Positions 46,977-59,169 of a DNA stretch of 64,000 bases are shown piece after piece. Position 1 is the stretch's first letter. Every line of letters begins with the position of its first letter. This stretch comes from Prostheceraeus crozeri (lineage: Eukaryota > Platyhelminthes > Polycladida > Euryleptidae), in assembly GCA_907163375.1 (NCBI GenBank), contig CAJQUW010015337.1:248001-312000 (forward strand), in the 5' to 3' direction. The notes beneath the pieces were generated by a model, which was not told where the DNA came from, made no database searches, and worked only from the letters and a program-made list of their open reading frames with translations. A program made the position numbers and the translations under genes.

Positions 46977-48807
46977 TTAACCTGCAACAAATGGGGAAGT
47001 GCAAAAGAGAGCAGTGGAAGGAAGTTCGATCACAAATGAGCCAAATAAGTGCCATGCCCAAAAACCTGATTCAACAACATGAAACATCTGATGACTGTTC
47101 ATATCTCGCAAACCAGGGCGTCGTGCACGATAGTATAATGTGCGTACGAAATTAACTTTGTACATTCTAGGACAAAAAGAAGAGTACTGAGTGTAAAGAC
47201 CAGTAAATGAGTATTTTCTGTACACAGAAGTCAAATATTGGCCATCCTCGTGTATAATCCTCACATCCAGAAAACTGTCACCAGATTCACGAACAAATGT
47301 AACGTTGGGATGCGTTCGATTAGCTGCATCAACAAAATTATTTGCTTCTTGATGACTCCGACAAACTACATACACGTCGTCAACATAGCGGGTGTAGAAT
47401 TTCAAATTCGGGAAAGATGACAGTAATTGCTTTTCATGATGGCCCAGAAATATTTCAGCAAAGACCCCGATATAGGACTTCCCATTGCCAGGCCGTCGCA
47501 CTGTATGTACTGCTTGTTGTTGAAAGCGAAGTTCACGTTCGTTGATATAGCAAGGAGGAGTTCCTTCAAATGCTGTTCAGACAAGGGAATTGGACCGAGT
47601 TTCGGTGGATCAATATTGCCACGAAAATAGGTATCGCAAATTATACTGATAGTCTCCTGTACAGGTATATTTGTAAAAAGACTGGAGATATCCATTGACA
47701 TTCGAACGTCACCGTTTACTTCACTCAAAGAAGAAATTCTGTCACGAAACTGGAATGAGTCTTTCACGGTATGGGTTGTGAATTCACTTCTGATGGGTTT
47801 CAAAATATTGTCGTCAATGTATTTACCCATAGCATGGTACGCTGAGCCAGCCATGGACAATACCGGACGCAAGGGAACTGCTTCCTTGTGGACCTTTGGT
47901 AGTCCATACATTCTACGGATGTTAACTCCTGGTGGTATGATATCTTTGATACTGGAATGAGCTTGTTTACTTATCAACTTCTTCACCATGTTCATCATAC
48001 GCAGTCGTCCCTGCTGATCATTCCATTCAACAGGTTTGGAAAGTTCTTTGAATTTCGTAGCGTCTTGTAGAATGTGGTTCATCTTTGATACGTATAGTTC
48101 TTTCGATAAGAGAACAGTCCTGTTACCTTTGTCAGGTTTGAAGACATACACACCTTTGTCGCGCAATGTCTTGATTAAAATCTGCTGCTTCTTCGTCGTG
48201 GGATCGTTTTGAATATGCGTATTATAAAAATCAAAAACGATTTTATTCAGACGTGCAGAACATTCTTTTTCTTGGTCATCAGAAATGGCATTTTCTTTCT
48301 TCACCTTGAATTTCAGTTGTTCAATTGGCGTTGCAGCATCAATCATGTTCGTCTTTCTCGGAGGAATATAATGTGATGGACCAAGCGATAGAAGAGACAG
48401 CTCCTCATCAGATAAGCACACATTACCCAAATTAATGACATTGTCCGATTTTTCTGATACACCGTATCTGCACCGTATTAAATGTGATAGAGAGTTCTCG
48501 AAATGAAGTCGACGTTTTGCAGACTGACTTTTCTTGATTTGCCATATGCATTTGTAAAGCGAACAGCAGTCAATCAAAGATAATATTCTGATAATATTCC
48601 TTAGGAGTTTTGAGCGAAAGAAAAGCCAAGGATATTTTCCATACTGTCATGAATGTCCGATGACAGGAAAACCATGTAGTTTCTGTCGGTAAGCTTCAGT
48701 CCAATGGAATGTACCTTGGACTGAATATATAAGGGAGCCACTTTCTTAGATACGCACTGTTGTAGAAATTTCACACGTTCTTGATGATAGGCGATTTTAC
48801 CAGTCAA
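46977..48807 (-). pseudogene. N-terminal and reverse transcriptase part of the interrupted Penelope-like element
   Basis: N-terminal block (48807-48601) with ERVKFLQQCVSKKVAPLYIQ, a conserved Penelope leader. The main block (48577-47402) holds VYVFKPDKGNRTVLLSKELY, RRMYGLPKVHKEAVPLRPVL, VRMSMDISSLFTNIPVQE (motif A, catalytic Asp) and YIQCDGLAMGSPISGSL (motif B). The following block (47501-46977) holds FYTRYVDDVYVVCRS (YVDD motif) and SFLDVRIIHEDGQYLTSVYR. The domain order is complete, but the region is not one open frame. Only the LINE-side end is cut. Confidence 0.85.
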
Positions 48808-49142
48808 TTCAAATACCTTATCTAGGTCTGTAGTAACATGTTTCGGGTAACGGCATTTTCACCTTGTAAATACTTGTATTTTCCTTGTCAATGCCACCTT
48901 GAATAATTCCTTTTCCTTCCATTATTTTATTCTTTGACTTAATTTTTTGGTTTAATGTGTCATGAAACAAGAACTGTAGATTCCTATTTCACACATTACA
49001 TGACGTCATCACCAAGCTTTCTATGTCAGATCTCTGTTCGCAATATCTGTCTAACTATCAGGTCAATTTTCTCATTCCCGTGTACATACTGTAAAGAACG
49101 GGCGAAGCGCCGTATGACAACCACCATCGTTTTTAATTTCTT

Positions 49143-49156
49143 ATGATGGGAATATT
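49143..49156. repeat. Right 14-bp target duplication of the Penelope-like element
   Basis: ATGATGGGAATATT, identical to 42695-42708. Confidence 0.85.
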
Positions 49157-51660
49157 CAAATTTGATTCTACATAGTCTGTCAAATTCAATGCAGAGTTTG
49201 ACCCTCATTTATTGTAAACAACTGAAGATGTTATGACTTTTTGGTGTCAATTTATTTGCCGCATCGTACATGCACGATAGCAATAACAGAGAAGAAGCAT
49301 TTGCAGTTACATCAAGATAAGAATTCACTACTGAGTGCATCAGAGTAAAGTCCTTATATCTCAGCGTCAATGTACAAACCTTGACAACCATTCTTCAATA
49401 TCTCGCTGTCGTGGCGTATGTAAATTGCCTCCAGCAACGCCTTGTCCACGATGCAGAATGGTCTGCGTTATGCATGGTCTATGGCAACTTGCATTACCAT
49501 TCCTGAAATGCTGAATGACAGCACTATTGCTATGAGTCAAATGCCTTTTTCCCTTATTATTCACCAAGCATTCAACGAAATTATAATCATTAAATATTGC
49601 AGTGTCAGTTCGCCTGGTCATAAAATGGATGAATGCCTTCAAACTTGAACAATTTATGCACTAAATCCCTCAACAGTCTTAGACAATGCGCTTCGCCATA
49701 CAGAGGCTCGTCAGTACGATTTGGAATTGTCCAGGCCAGCTTATAACAAGCTAGTCCTAATTCTCCTTAGCCAGCTCAAGATTCATTAAGGATCTAGCTA
49801 CCTGTTTGATAAAAAGCGATGCAGCCACTACACCTGTAAGAGTTGGTACTGAATGATAAAAATTAAGCTCATCAAAGGCTAAACAGTTCCTGGTATCTTG
49901 TCAAATAAGAATTTAGAGCGGGCATTTTTATGCACCATTGTGAAGTTTGTTTTGACATTTATCCATTGACCCAGTGTGCCTTCAACTGGATGGATCATTT
50001 GAGGGATAACTAGAATGTCCTTAATTGAAGATTTGTCTATTAGCTAAGAGTCTTCCCTCGATCCGGAGCTCCATAGTTTGTGCATTGTGAAGCTAAGGGG
50101 CTATCATGGGCTAGCTCTCACTAGTTTACTAATCTTAACTTGATTAGAGTTTCTATGACGTGAGGGTTGCCACTTCCGTTCTGGGAACTATTACGGCTTA
50201 TTAGTTCTTTGGGTGGAACAAGGATGAGTAAAAAGCCTCCTCACGAAGGGAAAAAGATGGAAATTGTGGATTTCACGTGATGCTCTAACAATTGAGAATC
50301 AGTCAGCCGAAAACACCATTGACGAATTTTGCTGTGAAGATTTATGTTATTTTAGGCCTACTGAAATGCCTGTTACTATCGAAGGACTCTGCTAAACGAG
50401 CATTGAAAGAGGAAGGTGGAACAGACGACCTTAAAGACAAAACGAAACAGACGAAAGTTAATATTCACAGCATGAAGTCTACAACTCATCTAGGATAAAA
50501 GTCTTCATTTTTGAGAAGTAGTCTAACTGCTACGTGAACCTTGATCGCGTATTTGCATGCAAGTGTAACGAAGAACGTTGAGTACGGGCTGGTTGCAGCG
50601 AATGTGGCACGTATTTCGAAAGCGCAAATGCATGCTTAAATCTTGCTTTCGGAATACTAAATACTTGGAAAAAGTATTTTAATACATTTAGTATATAAAT
50701 ACTTGTCACAAATCACAATATTTTGTTAAACGCTCGCTTCATCACGTCCAAAATTTCAAATGCTTATAAAAAGTATTTGAATACATTCAAATACAATATT
50801 CTTACCTTGCATATAGCCATTGGAAATTAGGATTTCTTTTCAGCACCGATTTCGGACAAGTATTTTTTATATTTCATTTATAAATAAATGTCTTTTGTAT
50901 TTTTTGCCTTCCGCTAAATGAGATAAAGACAAGTGGGTAATAATAAATGATCAAATAGAAATAAGTTTAATATGCTGATAGTGAGACTAATGACGACCAT
51001 CTACAGGTTTTGGATTTCAATAAGGACAGCTAGAGAATTATGCAAGAACTCAGCAATTCATGAAAGACATAGTGAAAGGACAAAATTATCGACAAAGTGA
51101 AATCATCACAGACACAGAGACTTTCAATCATGACATTATGATATATTGGACAAATGCTATACATTCCCTCTTGAATTCCGCCTTTCTTTATTTGAAATCA
51201 CGACGTCACTATTGAAATCACTTTTTCATTAACCAAAGCTTGGATGTCACTCGGAAGTCCAAAGCCTGTGCATGTAAGTCACATTCCGACACTCGTTTTA
51301 GTAGGACTCTTTTCATCGTGTTCATGTGCACTATCACAATACTACTTGCATTTTCTTAAATCAAATGTCAAAAATACTTTATTGTGATATTCCTTAACAT
51401 GAGATTTCCTCTGAATCTTGGGTTGTAGAATTCATGTCCTGAAGCACAGGCACTGATTGATCTTGCATTCATCTTCGTGTTTTGCCATTCATTCACGTCA
51501 ATCAAATCATCTTAAGAAAAAACTAACCGGTTTTTACACTCGTTTGCAGACAGTTTGAATGACATTTTGATGGACTTGTTTTGTCTAACCATATGATGCA
51601 GAAGCAGTGTCGATCAGACTACTAAGAGCGGTTGCTATTCACTGGACCCATTTGCACAGA
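49157..51660. other. Intergenic, no gene recognised
   Basis: Around 50650-50800 are two short stretches of the type AAAGTATTTGAATACATTCAAATAC that are partly self-complementary, perhaps an old transposon end. No coding signal. Confidence 0.4.
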
Positions 51661-51662
51661 TC

Positions 51663-51835
51663 CTACTCACGCCCGAATGCCCGAAAATACCCGAATACCA
51701 AAACGTTGCGCCCGAATGCCCAAACTTCTTCTTCAGAAAATCTCGAATGTCTGAACTTTATCTTCAGAAAATGCTCGAATGCCTCAACTTTTTCTTCAGA
51801 AAATGCTCGAATGCCCGAAAATAATCTCAAATATT
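51663..51835. repeat. Minisatellite, ~32-bp unit, about four to five units
   Basis: Units of the type TCTTCAGAAAATGCTCGAAT then GCCCGAACTT, preceded by shorter CCCGAATGCCCGAAAATA words. Units are imperfect. The array reads through as open frames on both strands, which are not genes. Confidence 0.7.
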
Positions 51836-51980
51836 TTGAAGGATTTGACTCTTGAGGGTACTTCGAGCGCAATATTATCTTATTGATCCTTCCCCTCATT
51901 CAATGTATAAAATTTACAGCCTTCATACATGCTTGTGCAGATTTGCATCCTGTATTTTCGTGTCTTGGTTGTTAGTAATA

Positions 51981-53473
51981 CAGGGTGCCCATTAAAAAAG
52001 GTAACAATTTGCTTTTACTTGTCAACATAACTTCCTAGTGTCCTTGATTCATTCAAAATCACTATTGTGTATCTCGGACTTACCAAATGCAAGACTATGG
52101 TCTCAACGCACTTCTCGTGTATTCAAAGCGCGATTGAATTGCTACTTTCATAGATATCCAACGAAGTAACGACGCATTTCTCGTGCATTCAAGTTTTTCA
52201 ATAATTTGTCACTATAGATATCCATCAAACCATTAGGCCTATTGACGACACAATAAACAGAGAACTGATAAGTATTGAAATTTATAGCAGCGAACTTAAG
52301 TTGTTTAAAGAAGAAAATCCGACATGGGGCTTAACAAAATGCTCTGAAGTGCTTCCTAAGTTCTTCAGTAACATCACAAAAAGACAAATGGACCACGTCG
52401 TTTCTAACCTTAAAAGATATGGATATCCTGTAGTAGAATGTCGAAAAGAAGGAAGTGGACGACACCGATGCATTGCCTCACCAACGAGAGAAGCCATTGT
52501 TACTTTAGCAGTTACTCCACCAGATAAAAGCAGAAGACATTTCAGTCAGCGACAAATTGCCGATGAACTGAACATTGCGAAAAGTACAGTTTTTAACGTA
52601 CTCGATGAATCTCCTTTGAAATGTTATAGGCGTGTTCAGTGTCAAGGGTTAACTGAGACGAACAGAAGTGCCAGAAAGCAGAAGCCGATGCTGCTGATTT
52701 TGAAGGTCATTGGCATAGTGTTTGATTCTCAGATGAAGCCAGTTTTTCTTTGCATCCTGCTGTAAACAATCAAAATGAAAGAATATACCGATCTGTCACC
52801 TGCAAAACAAACATTCCTCCTGAAGATCTCGTTGTGGAGTCAGACAAGCGGCAACAAACGATTATGTGTTACGGTGCGATGTCCTGGTGCGGGAAGACAG
52901 AACTGCGTTTCGTCGAAGGTTATGCAGAAGGACAAGAGCATTTATCTGCATATCGAAGAAAAAAGAAAACCGTGAATCAAGAGACTTACACGCAAGAGAT
53001 GTTGCCTCAAATGTTCGACGACATTAATCATGTGATGAATGGTGATTCATGGTGCTGGCAGCAGAATGGGGCGAAGGCTCATACAGCACGCAGAACAATT
53101 CAATGGTTAGATGAAAATTGCCCTGAATTCATTTCCCCTGATCTTTGGCCAGCGAAAAGTCCTGATTTGAATGTGATGGACTACTGCATCTGGTCTTTGC
53201 TCCTATCAGAAGTGCAAAGAAACCGAACTGAAATTCAGAACATTGATGATCTGAAAACTTGTCTTGTTGCTTCTTGGGATGCCATCCCTATGAATACGGC
53301 AAAAAGAGCTGCAAACTCTTGGATTGGAAGACTTAAAAAATGCTTCGATGTCGACGGTGGTCACTTTGAATACCTAGGGTAGCTATTGTCATGCGTTGAT
53401 CGTCAATAGAAATTTGATAAATTTTGAATTAAATGTTTTTTTTGAATTGTTGCCTTTTTTAATGGGCACCCTG
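51981..53473 (+). mobile_element. Tc1/mariner-superfamily transposon (maT-type, DD37D), 1.49 kb
   Basis: The terminal inverted repeats start CAGGGTGCCCATTAAAAAAG at both ends (about 28 bp, one mismatch: GGTAACAATT left, GGCAACAATT right). TA dinucleotides flank both sides (51979-51980 and 53474-53475), as required for this superfamily. One transposase gene lies on plus between the ends. Both termini are intact, so the copy is structurally whole although its gene is damaged. Confidence 0.9.
52241..53382 (+). pseudogene. maT/mariner-like transposase, one frameshift and a changed catalytic residue
   Basis: Cut-and-paste DD(D/E) transposase of the Tc1/mariner type. The N-terminal part (through about 52720) holds two helix-turn-helix regions (FFSNITKRQMDHVVSNLKR, then FSQRQIADELNIAKSTVFN). 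The first catalytic Asp is in FSDEASFSLHP, reached only after a one-base shift near 52723 where TGTTTGATTCTC breaks the frame. The second part (to TAG at 53380) holds WCWQQNGAKAHTARRTIQWL, where the second catalytic Asp of the usual WQQDGAxAH is Asn, and WPAKSPDLNVMDYCIW with the third Asp. There are 37 residues between the second and third positions, hence DD37D. The C-terminus GGHFEYLG is typical. No clear initiating ATG was found, so the start given is only the beginning of the clean frame. Inactive. Confidence 0.85.
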
Positions 53474-53475
53474 TA

Positions 53476-55879
53476 GTTATTATGCGAGAATGAGATTATA
53501 TCGATTTTCGCACCATGTATCCACTGCTTGTTGTGAATCTTCAAAGTTTGGTGCTTTCAAGACAGATATAAAGCGCAAATAAATTTTGCCTTTTGTTCAG
53601 TCTAAAAGTTGAAAATAGTTGAATTTTGATATAACAAGTAACATCTTCTGTTCAAGTGGTCAATCAGAAATTGTGTTGAATGCATGCATGAATTCCACGA
53701 ATGTTTGTATTACAAACTATGTGTGATATCCAGTTCACCAGTGCCTTGCCTCATTGCCCACATCTCCAGCCTTTTCCTCATGCCTTTCTACATGACATTT
53801 GACTGCTGGCACCTTCCTCCTTGCCGGTGCTACCGATCCTTCGAACCTTAATTGGAACACGTTATACGCATACTTAATTGCGCTTTCAGATGTTATTTTT
53901 AAGTTTGTCTTGTACATCCGTTGATACGAAATTCTACAGATTAGAACTGATGTAACTGTAGTGTCGGGGCTTCAAAACTGAGTGATCCAAAAATGCTTTA
54001 CTTTTGAAAGACATCAGAAAAGACAGATATTGTCATAAGAATGAAGTATGAAACAAATTGTGATGACTGATGGAAGAATTGCAGGAACTCACAGTGAAGT
54101 TCAATGAAGAAATTGGAGATCTTCATAATCACAAGCTTTAAAGAAAAAATTGAAAGCCTGACTTGCAAATCAGTCCTAAAGATACACGCTCTGGATGTTT
54201 CATCAAACTGATCGTGAAGCACCAGGGAGATCAGAAAAAAGAAGAGACGGAAATAGCTATGCAAATATTTTTTACTAAGACTGATACAGATTTTTGTAAA
54301 GATTTATCAGATTTGCTTGCAATATTTATACATTGCTGTCATTGCTCTTCGAAGAGTGAAAGTCAAACATCAATTTAGTTACAGGCTCAAATACAACATG
54401 TTTGCATGAAGTAAGCAAGTTTTGTGGATGCCAAGTCATACAAGCTTTATAGGCATTATATTTTAGATAACGCAGTGGATACACAGGTACTGCTTTCGTG
54501 ATCTGCATGTGGCGTGTAGGAAATATTAGGCACTTAGATATTATTTAAAAGTAACTGAAAATCCTTTTTTCTTTTTTGAAAACTTCTGTTGATAAAAATT
54601 TCCCCATGTCAATTGGTAAAATTTATTGTACTGTAGCCCTATATTCGAATACCTACATGTAAATAGGTATGCTTTGTTAAAATTTTCGCTTGTAAGTTAG
54701 GTTATCAGTTCATATAACATTCTGCAATATGTTGTCGCTGCCGGTTCCGATTCAGATTTACTTTCAATTGGCGTCAGATACAATTAGGCGTTAAAATTGA
54801 GCTGAATAACTTAAAATGAGGCACTTAACGGTACTATAGCACTACAGGCGTATAGGCACTCGAAATATTCCAATTTGCCCAAATATGCGACGTGCATATA
54901 AGACGATAAAAATTGCGATAAAAGAGAGATGCCCGATTTATTTTTGAGAAATGCGAGTAAGAACACTGCATTTGATTACATAGAAAATAATCACAAGTAA
55001 TTGATAAAAGTGCCTGAGAGATGTCAGAGTTTGAGTTTAACTTCACATGTGGAAGTATGCATGAGTTCATTTTGATTTAAAGATTGGAAAGAAAACACTG
55101 AAACACAGTTCACAAAATTGCATGACTGTCGATAACTTAAAGTTTCCCGTACATTATGTCTGTAGCGCTTTGAATAGTAGTCGATGACTAAACAGCTTAT
55201 TCCAGCAATTCCCGCTCAACAGGAAAAATAGCCTCCTGAGACCTGCATCGACCTTTCTGTCGACCGTTGACGAATGGTGGAGCATTGGAGACCGGACATG
55301 GGCAACACACCTCCCTATTTCGAGCCCCTATTTCTTCATTTTCCACTTTTTTACGAGTTATAGGTTTTGAGGTTAGCACCTCGCAGTCTCCACGAACTTT
55401 CTGTCGTAAACCCTAGCTGACTTGTATGCCAAAAAGTCAAATATTTTACAAATTTACTGAAAATTTTAACCTTTGAAAAATTGTGAAATAAAAAACGTCA
55501 TATTTTCCCAACACGTGTGCAGTAAAAAATATTAAACGACCAAGAGAGTGTTTGAGAATGCTACAATGAATTTGCCTCAAGACACACCAATTCGCATTGT
55601 GTAAAGTTGTCATTGATAAGATGATACTGAGATTTTCTGATTTCGAATGCCAGTATTCTGAGATAATACACCTTCGTTTTCAACATAATTAGAAAATTAG
55701 AAGCAACTCCATTTACCCGTAGTAATACAGGTGCCAATTTGTAATTATGTATAATAGGGTAAGCACTAAATATGACAACTATTACTTAACTCATATCAAG
55801 ACTTAGTGTCAAAAGTCAGGAGTGCCTCACCTCGCCCTGACACGCGAATTGCGTCAGTCATTAGTATCATGATACTTTC
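53476..55879. other. Intergenic, no gene recognised
   Basis: Several sub-90-codon frames without motifs. No repeat was clearly seen. Confidence 0.4.
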
Positions 55880-55952
55880 GGAAGCGGAAGCGATCGTCTG
55901 GCATTCGCCTCCGCTTCCAATGAAAGCGATCGCTTCCGCTTCCACACCCCTG
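55880..55952. repeat. Perfect 17-bp inverted repeat, possible hAT-type miniature element end
   Basis: GGAAGCGGAAGCGATCG (55880-55896) is perfectly complementary to CGATCGCTTCCGCTTCC (55927-55943), with a 30-bp spacer that itself contains CCTCCGCTTCC. The right edge read inward is CAGGGGTGTGGAAGCGG, the style of a hAT terminus, but no matching left terminus or 8-bp duplication was found. Confidence 0.55.
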
Positions 55953-56065
55953 CTTCCAACATCAGCAATTTTAAAGGAATACTGCAATTGCATGAAGTAG
56001 TGTATTTGTCTCTTCCAGACAAGCGGTCAGTCAGGTTACTCCGTAGCAACGTTACAGCATTCATT

Positions 56066-56585
56066 TTATGAGTACATGTAGATTGCAACAGTTTGAAGCA
56101 ACATTGATTTCTGCAAATATTGCATTGCGTCTTTCGTTTTCTTCCTCCTCATTTTGCGTCTTATTTTCTCAATACCCTTGTGGACGAAGGCTGTGATGAT
56201 ATAGCACATTTCCATCTCAGTCGATCGAGAGCAGTGTCTTTCAACACCTCTAGCGTCTCGAGGTCTTATTGGATGCAGGCATGCCAAGTCTTCTTGGTGA
56301 TAGGCGACCATCGACTGACTTCGGGTGTCAATTCACCGATGATGTAGTCTGTGGCCCTTCTCACACGGCCAAACCAACGTAGACAAGCTAGAAATTCGGT
56401 CAAGCCTGCTTCCTTGCTTGAATATTTATCCTTCAACCTGACCTTTGCCATGTACCTCATTATTCTTCGTTCCTCACTTCTTAGTAGCTGCAACCAGCTT
56501 CAACTGAGTGGTCACGTTTCACCGCCATAAATGAAGGTCGATCTTGTGCTCATCTCGTACTCATGGGCTCTAAACTTCAATGGAA
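56066..56585 (-). pseudogene. LINE fragment, C-terminal part (RTE-like)
   Basis: Minus-strand fragment of the region downstream of the RT in RTE-like elements. It reads YGGET, a stop, PLS, a stop, then SWLQLLRSEERRIMRYMAKV, RLKDKYSSKEAG, ACLRWFGRVRRATDYI, and near the end ITKKTWHACI and DARGVERHCSRSTEM. The LQxLRxxERRIxRxM...LRWFGHVxR...KKTW order is characteristic. Stops and small indels show it is dead, and no RT core lies upstream. Confidence 0.65.
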
Positions 56586-56589
56586 TGTC

Positions 56590-58640
56590 TTTATTGGTGA
56601 TTGATGATGCAATATTCATTTTAGTAATGACTTGTCCTCGTGAATAGTCTTGTGATGAACATGAAATCTGGATTACGTCACTATTGAATTACATCACTAA
56701 TTTTGTTGGGATAGTACGCGGAGACATCCATGATCCTATAGCATGGACTTCATCAGGCCTCAAATAACTTATCAGAGCAACGTAGTTGGGCATAATTTTT
56801 TATCTTCTGGTGAGAATGATGCACTTATCTAACTATAGCTATGATCTGATGATGATAAGAGTAAGTGCTTGTACGAAAAGCAAAATCATGGAAATGACGA
56901 TTATTACTGTATAGCATTAATAACTACTTACAAAAATTAAATACAATGCAGGAACGAGAGAACTACTTTACATAGACGTCAGACTGCATCGGCAGACTTA
57001 TTCAATTGATTTCAAACACTAAGAGGCAGATAGCATTTTGTTGACATGTGGAGTAATCAACTTGTCTGTCTCATAACAATTCGGAGGACTCTGTACTCTG
57101 TCCTGCACAATCCCCTGAAAACGCATCGAGGGAAATTATCTGTAATACAGCTATACCAGTGAATGGTTGTTTTATTCAGGTCTACGTAACACGTTCGACA
57201 ATTGCATTTCAATTACAAAGCATTTAAGAACTTTCAGAAACATTTTGACGACATCATCGTCAATGAGAGCATTCCTACTTTTAATCCAGGGGTTACATCT
57301 ACTTTACTTGTTTCGATTGAATGTTGTGTGATGATGGATCTTGCAGTCAATCAACTGCGGATTTATTTAGGCTAGATCTACATCATATTTGATGAATAAA
57401 TTTTACTACAAAAAGTGAAGCAAAAAGTGAAGGTAGTGGAGCAGTCAACGAAACGTGTATTGTCTCACTTGAAGTTGACTATAAACCAAAGTATCCAAGG
57501 TTCCGGAATTGACCAAAAGTTGCATCAGGTCCTACAATTAGTTCAAAAATCCAATTAAATGAAAAGGATTAGAGTTTTAGGACAGGGTTTTGAAAAAATA
57601 AGTAAAGCATGATGTCATTCCAGAATTTTGCATAGTTTCCTCTCCGAATAGCCTATGAAATGAATGGACAACCTCAAAAAGTGCCTTTTTTAAAATAGAG
57701 CACTTATGATGTCTACGACATTCTGTTTGTAAGTTTGGTCGTGTCATACCGGTACTATTTTCATTTTAGGAAGTGTTCTGAGCCTTTGTATCCGCTTCTT
57801 CAGCAAGCCATGGATAGACAACAATACTACTGGCTCACTTGACTTAATTTGCCATTGATGTGAACAAAACTTCACTGCACCTATCAATAAGTATATATTA
57901 TTCTTACAGGTTTGGGTTTTTGCCACTGAGTAGTAAAAGCCGGCAAAAATTGGTGAAACCCGACTGAAACTAAAATTTCGAAAAATCAGTATATTTCTTC
58001 ACGAAATGATCGACAACAAGCTGGAGTTTGTTGTTGATGCATGCGGGATCGCAGAGCAACATTCCGATGTTGCTTTACATTCATTCTCTGAGAGAACTAT
58101 TTGATATCAGCTTTTACCACGGAACTACAAACGATGATGTCTTTCTTTGCGATTACTCCGCCCATTTCTTGTACCATATAGAACAAATTTTGACTTCAGC
58201 GCCACTTTAACCCTGCAGTCCATGTAATAGGAATTATTAGATACTTCCGAAATTATCATCAATTGAGTGATCTTCTGAGTGAGAAAATGTGATTTCGTTA
58301 AATCTAAAGTGATTTAATGAATAGTGATATCTAATGTGATTTCGAATAGTAAAGAATTCAAACAAGTTGAGAAGTGGACGATTTAATCAAGTTTACATCA
58401 ATCCTGATTACACATCGACTCAGTAGAGAAAACAGAAATTTCTCCAGCAAGAGCTAAAGGAACGCAGACTTAACGGTGAAGACGTCATATTCAGAGGTAC
58501 TATTGCCGCTAAATCTACTTTGAATCCTTTTCCTTAATGTTTTTACATAATCGCATCTATGCTACCGCAAGATCATTCAGTCCTCCAGAGCTGAAAACAA
58601 TTTATCCTAGATACTGCTTACTAACGCCCGTTCTATTGTA
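56590..58640. other. Intergenic, no gene recognised
   Basis: No coding or repeat signal recognised. Confidence 0.4.
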
Positions 58641-59165
58641 TACAAGTTCAACGATTTGTGTCTTCATGTATCAAAGCTTCGCCCAGGAGTCATAGTTGTT
58701 ACGGAGACTTGGCTAGTTGTGGAACATGACAGCGATTTGTTTGAGATTCCTAACTACATGTCATGTCGCGCTGATCGTCTTGATCAAAGAGGTGGTGTTC
58801 TGGTTTCGGTTCACAAAAGCATGAAATCGGATGTTGAAAGCGATGTTGTAAAACCTTCTGCATTAGATCATGTCACTCTGATTTTGTATTACATGTACTA
58901 AATTGTGTTCTGTGCATGTTACGTACCTCCTGGTCTAGAATCCGACATCAATCATTCAATTGTGGTTTTTTTTATGCGATTCTGTTGATGAAGCTAAGAA
59001 TCGCTACCCTGAAGCTGATACTACTCTCTGGTGATTTCAGCAGACTTGATCTGAGTCAATTTGAATTGTTCAATGATGTTCGGAATGTCGTTTCTGTCCC
59101 CACTAGAGGGAATGCCAATGGACAAATAAGCCAATATTGCATCATTATCAAAGCCAATATTTATT
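58641..59165 (+). pseudogene. LINE fragment, endonuclease domain (CR1-like)
   Basis: Plus-strand remnant of an APE-type endonuclease. The first part reads KLRPGVIVVTETWLVVEHDS, then FEIPNYMSCRADRLDQRGGV and LVSVHKSM (catalytic Glu in TETWL). After a frame change, DSVDEAKNRYPEADTTL precedes SGDFSRLDLSQF (GDFN-like motif with Ser for Asn), then VVSVPTRGNANGQ. The endonuclease C-terminus and RT are missing. Broken by at least one shift and a stop after YYMY. Confidence 0.65.
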
Positions 59166-59169
59166 AGCC

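Larger units (their letters stand above)
42709..49142 (-). mobile_element. Penelope-like element, interrupted by a LINE
   Basis: Bounded by a perfect 14-bp duplication. Reading on minus: an N-terminal region and reverse transcriptase between about 48807 and 46977, then a LINE insertion, then the GIY-YIG endonuclease region at about 43530-43000. The outer ends carry complex repeats. A ~28-bp word (TTTTCCTTGTCAATGCCACC...) is direct at about 42706 and 48878, while ~200 bp next to it (42733-42930 versus 48907-49142) are inverted. Mixed direct and inverted terminal repeats are typical of Penelope pseudo-LTRs. Without the LINE it is about 3.0 kb. It is broken: the LINE insertion plus a couple of frame breaks in the RT region. 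Confidence 0.85.

Noticed and set aside
50650-50800. AAGTATTTGAATAC-type self-complementary words as a transposon terminus
   Set aside because: No matching opposite end and no target duplication. Too AT-rich to trust by eye.
51607-51899. Open frames on both strands over the 51.7-kb minisatellite
   Set aside because: A repeat unit free of stops in several frames explains them.
52282-52497. Minus-strand frame inside the mariner transposase
   Set aside because: It mirrors the helix-turn-helix coding region on plus and has no motif of its own.
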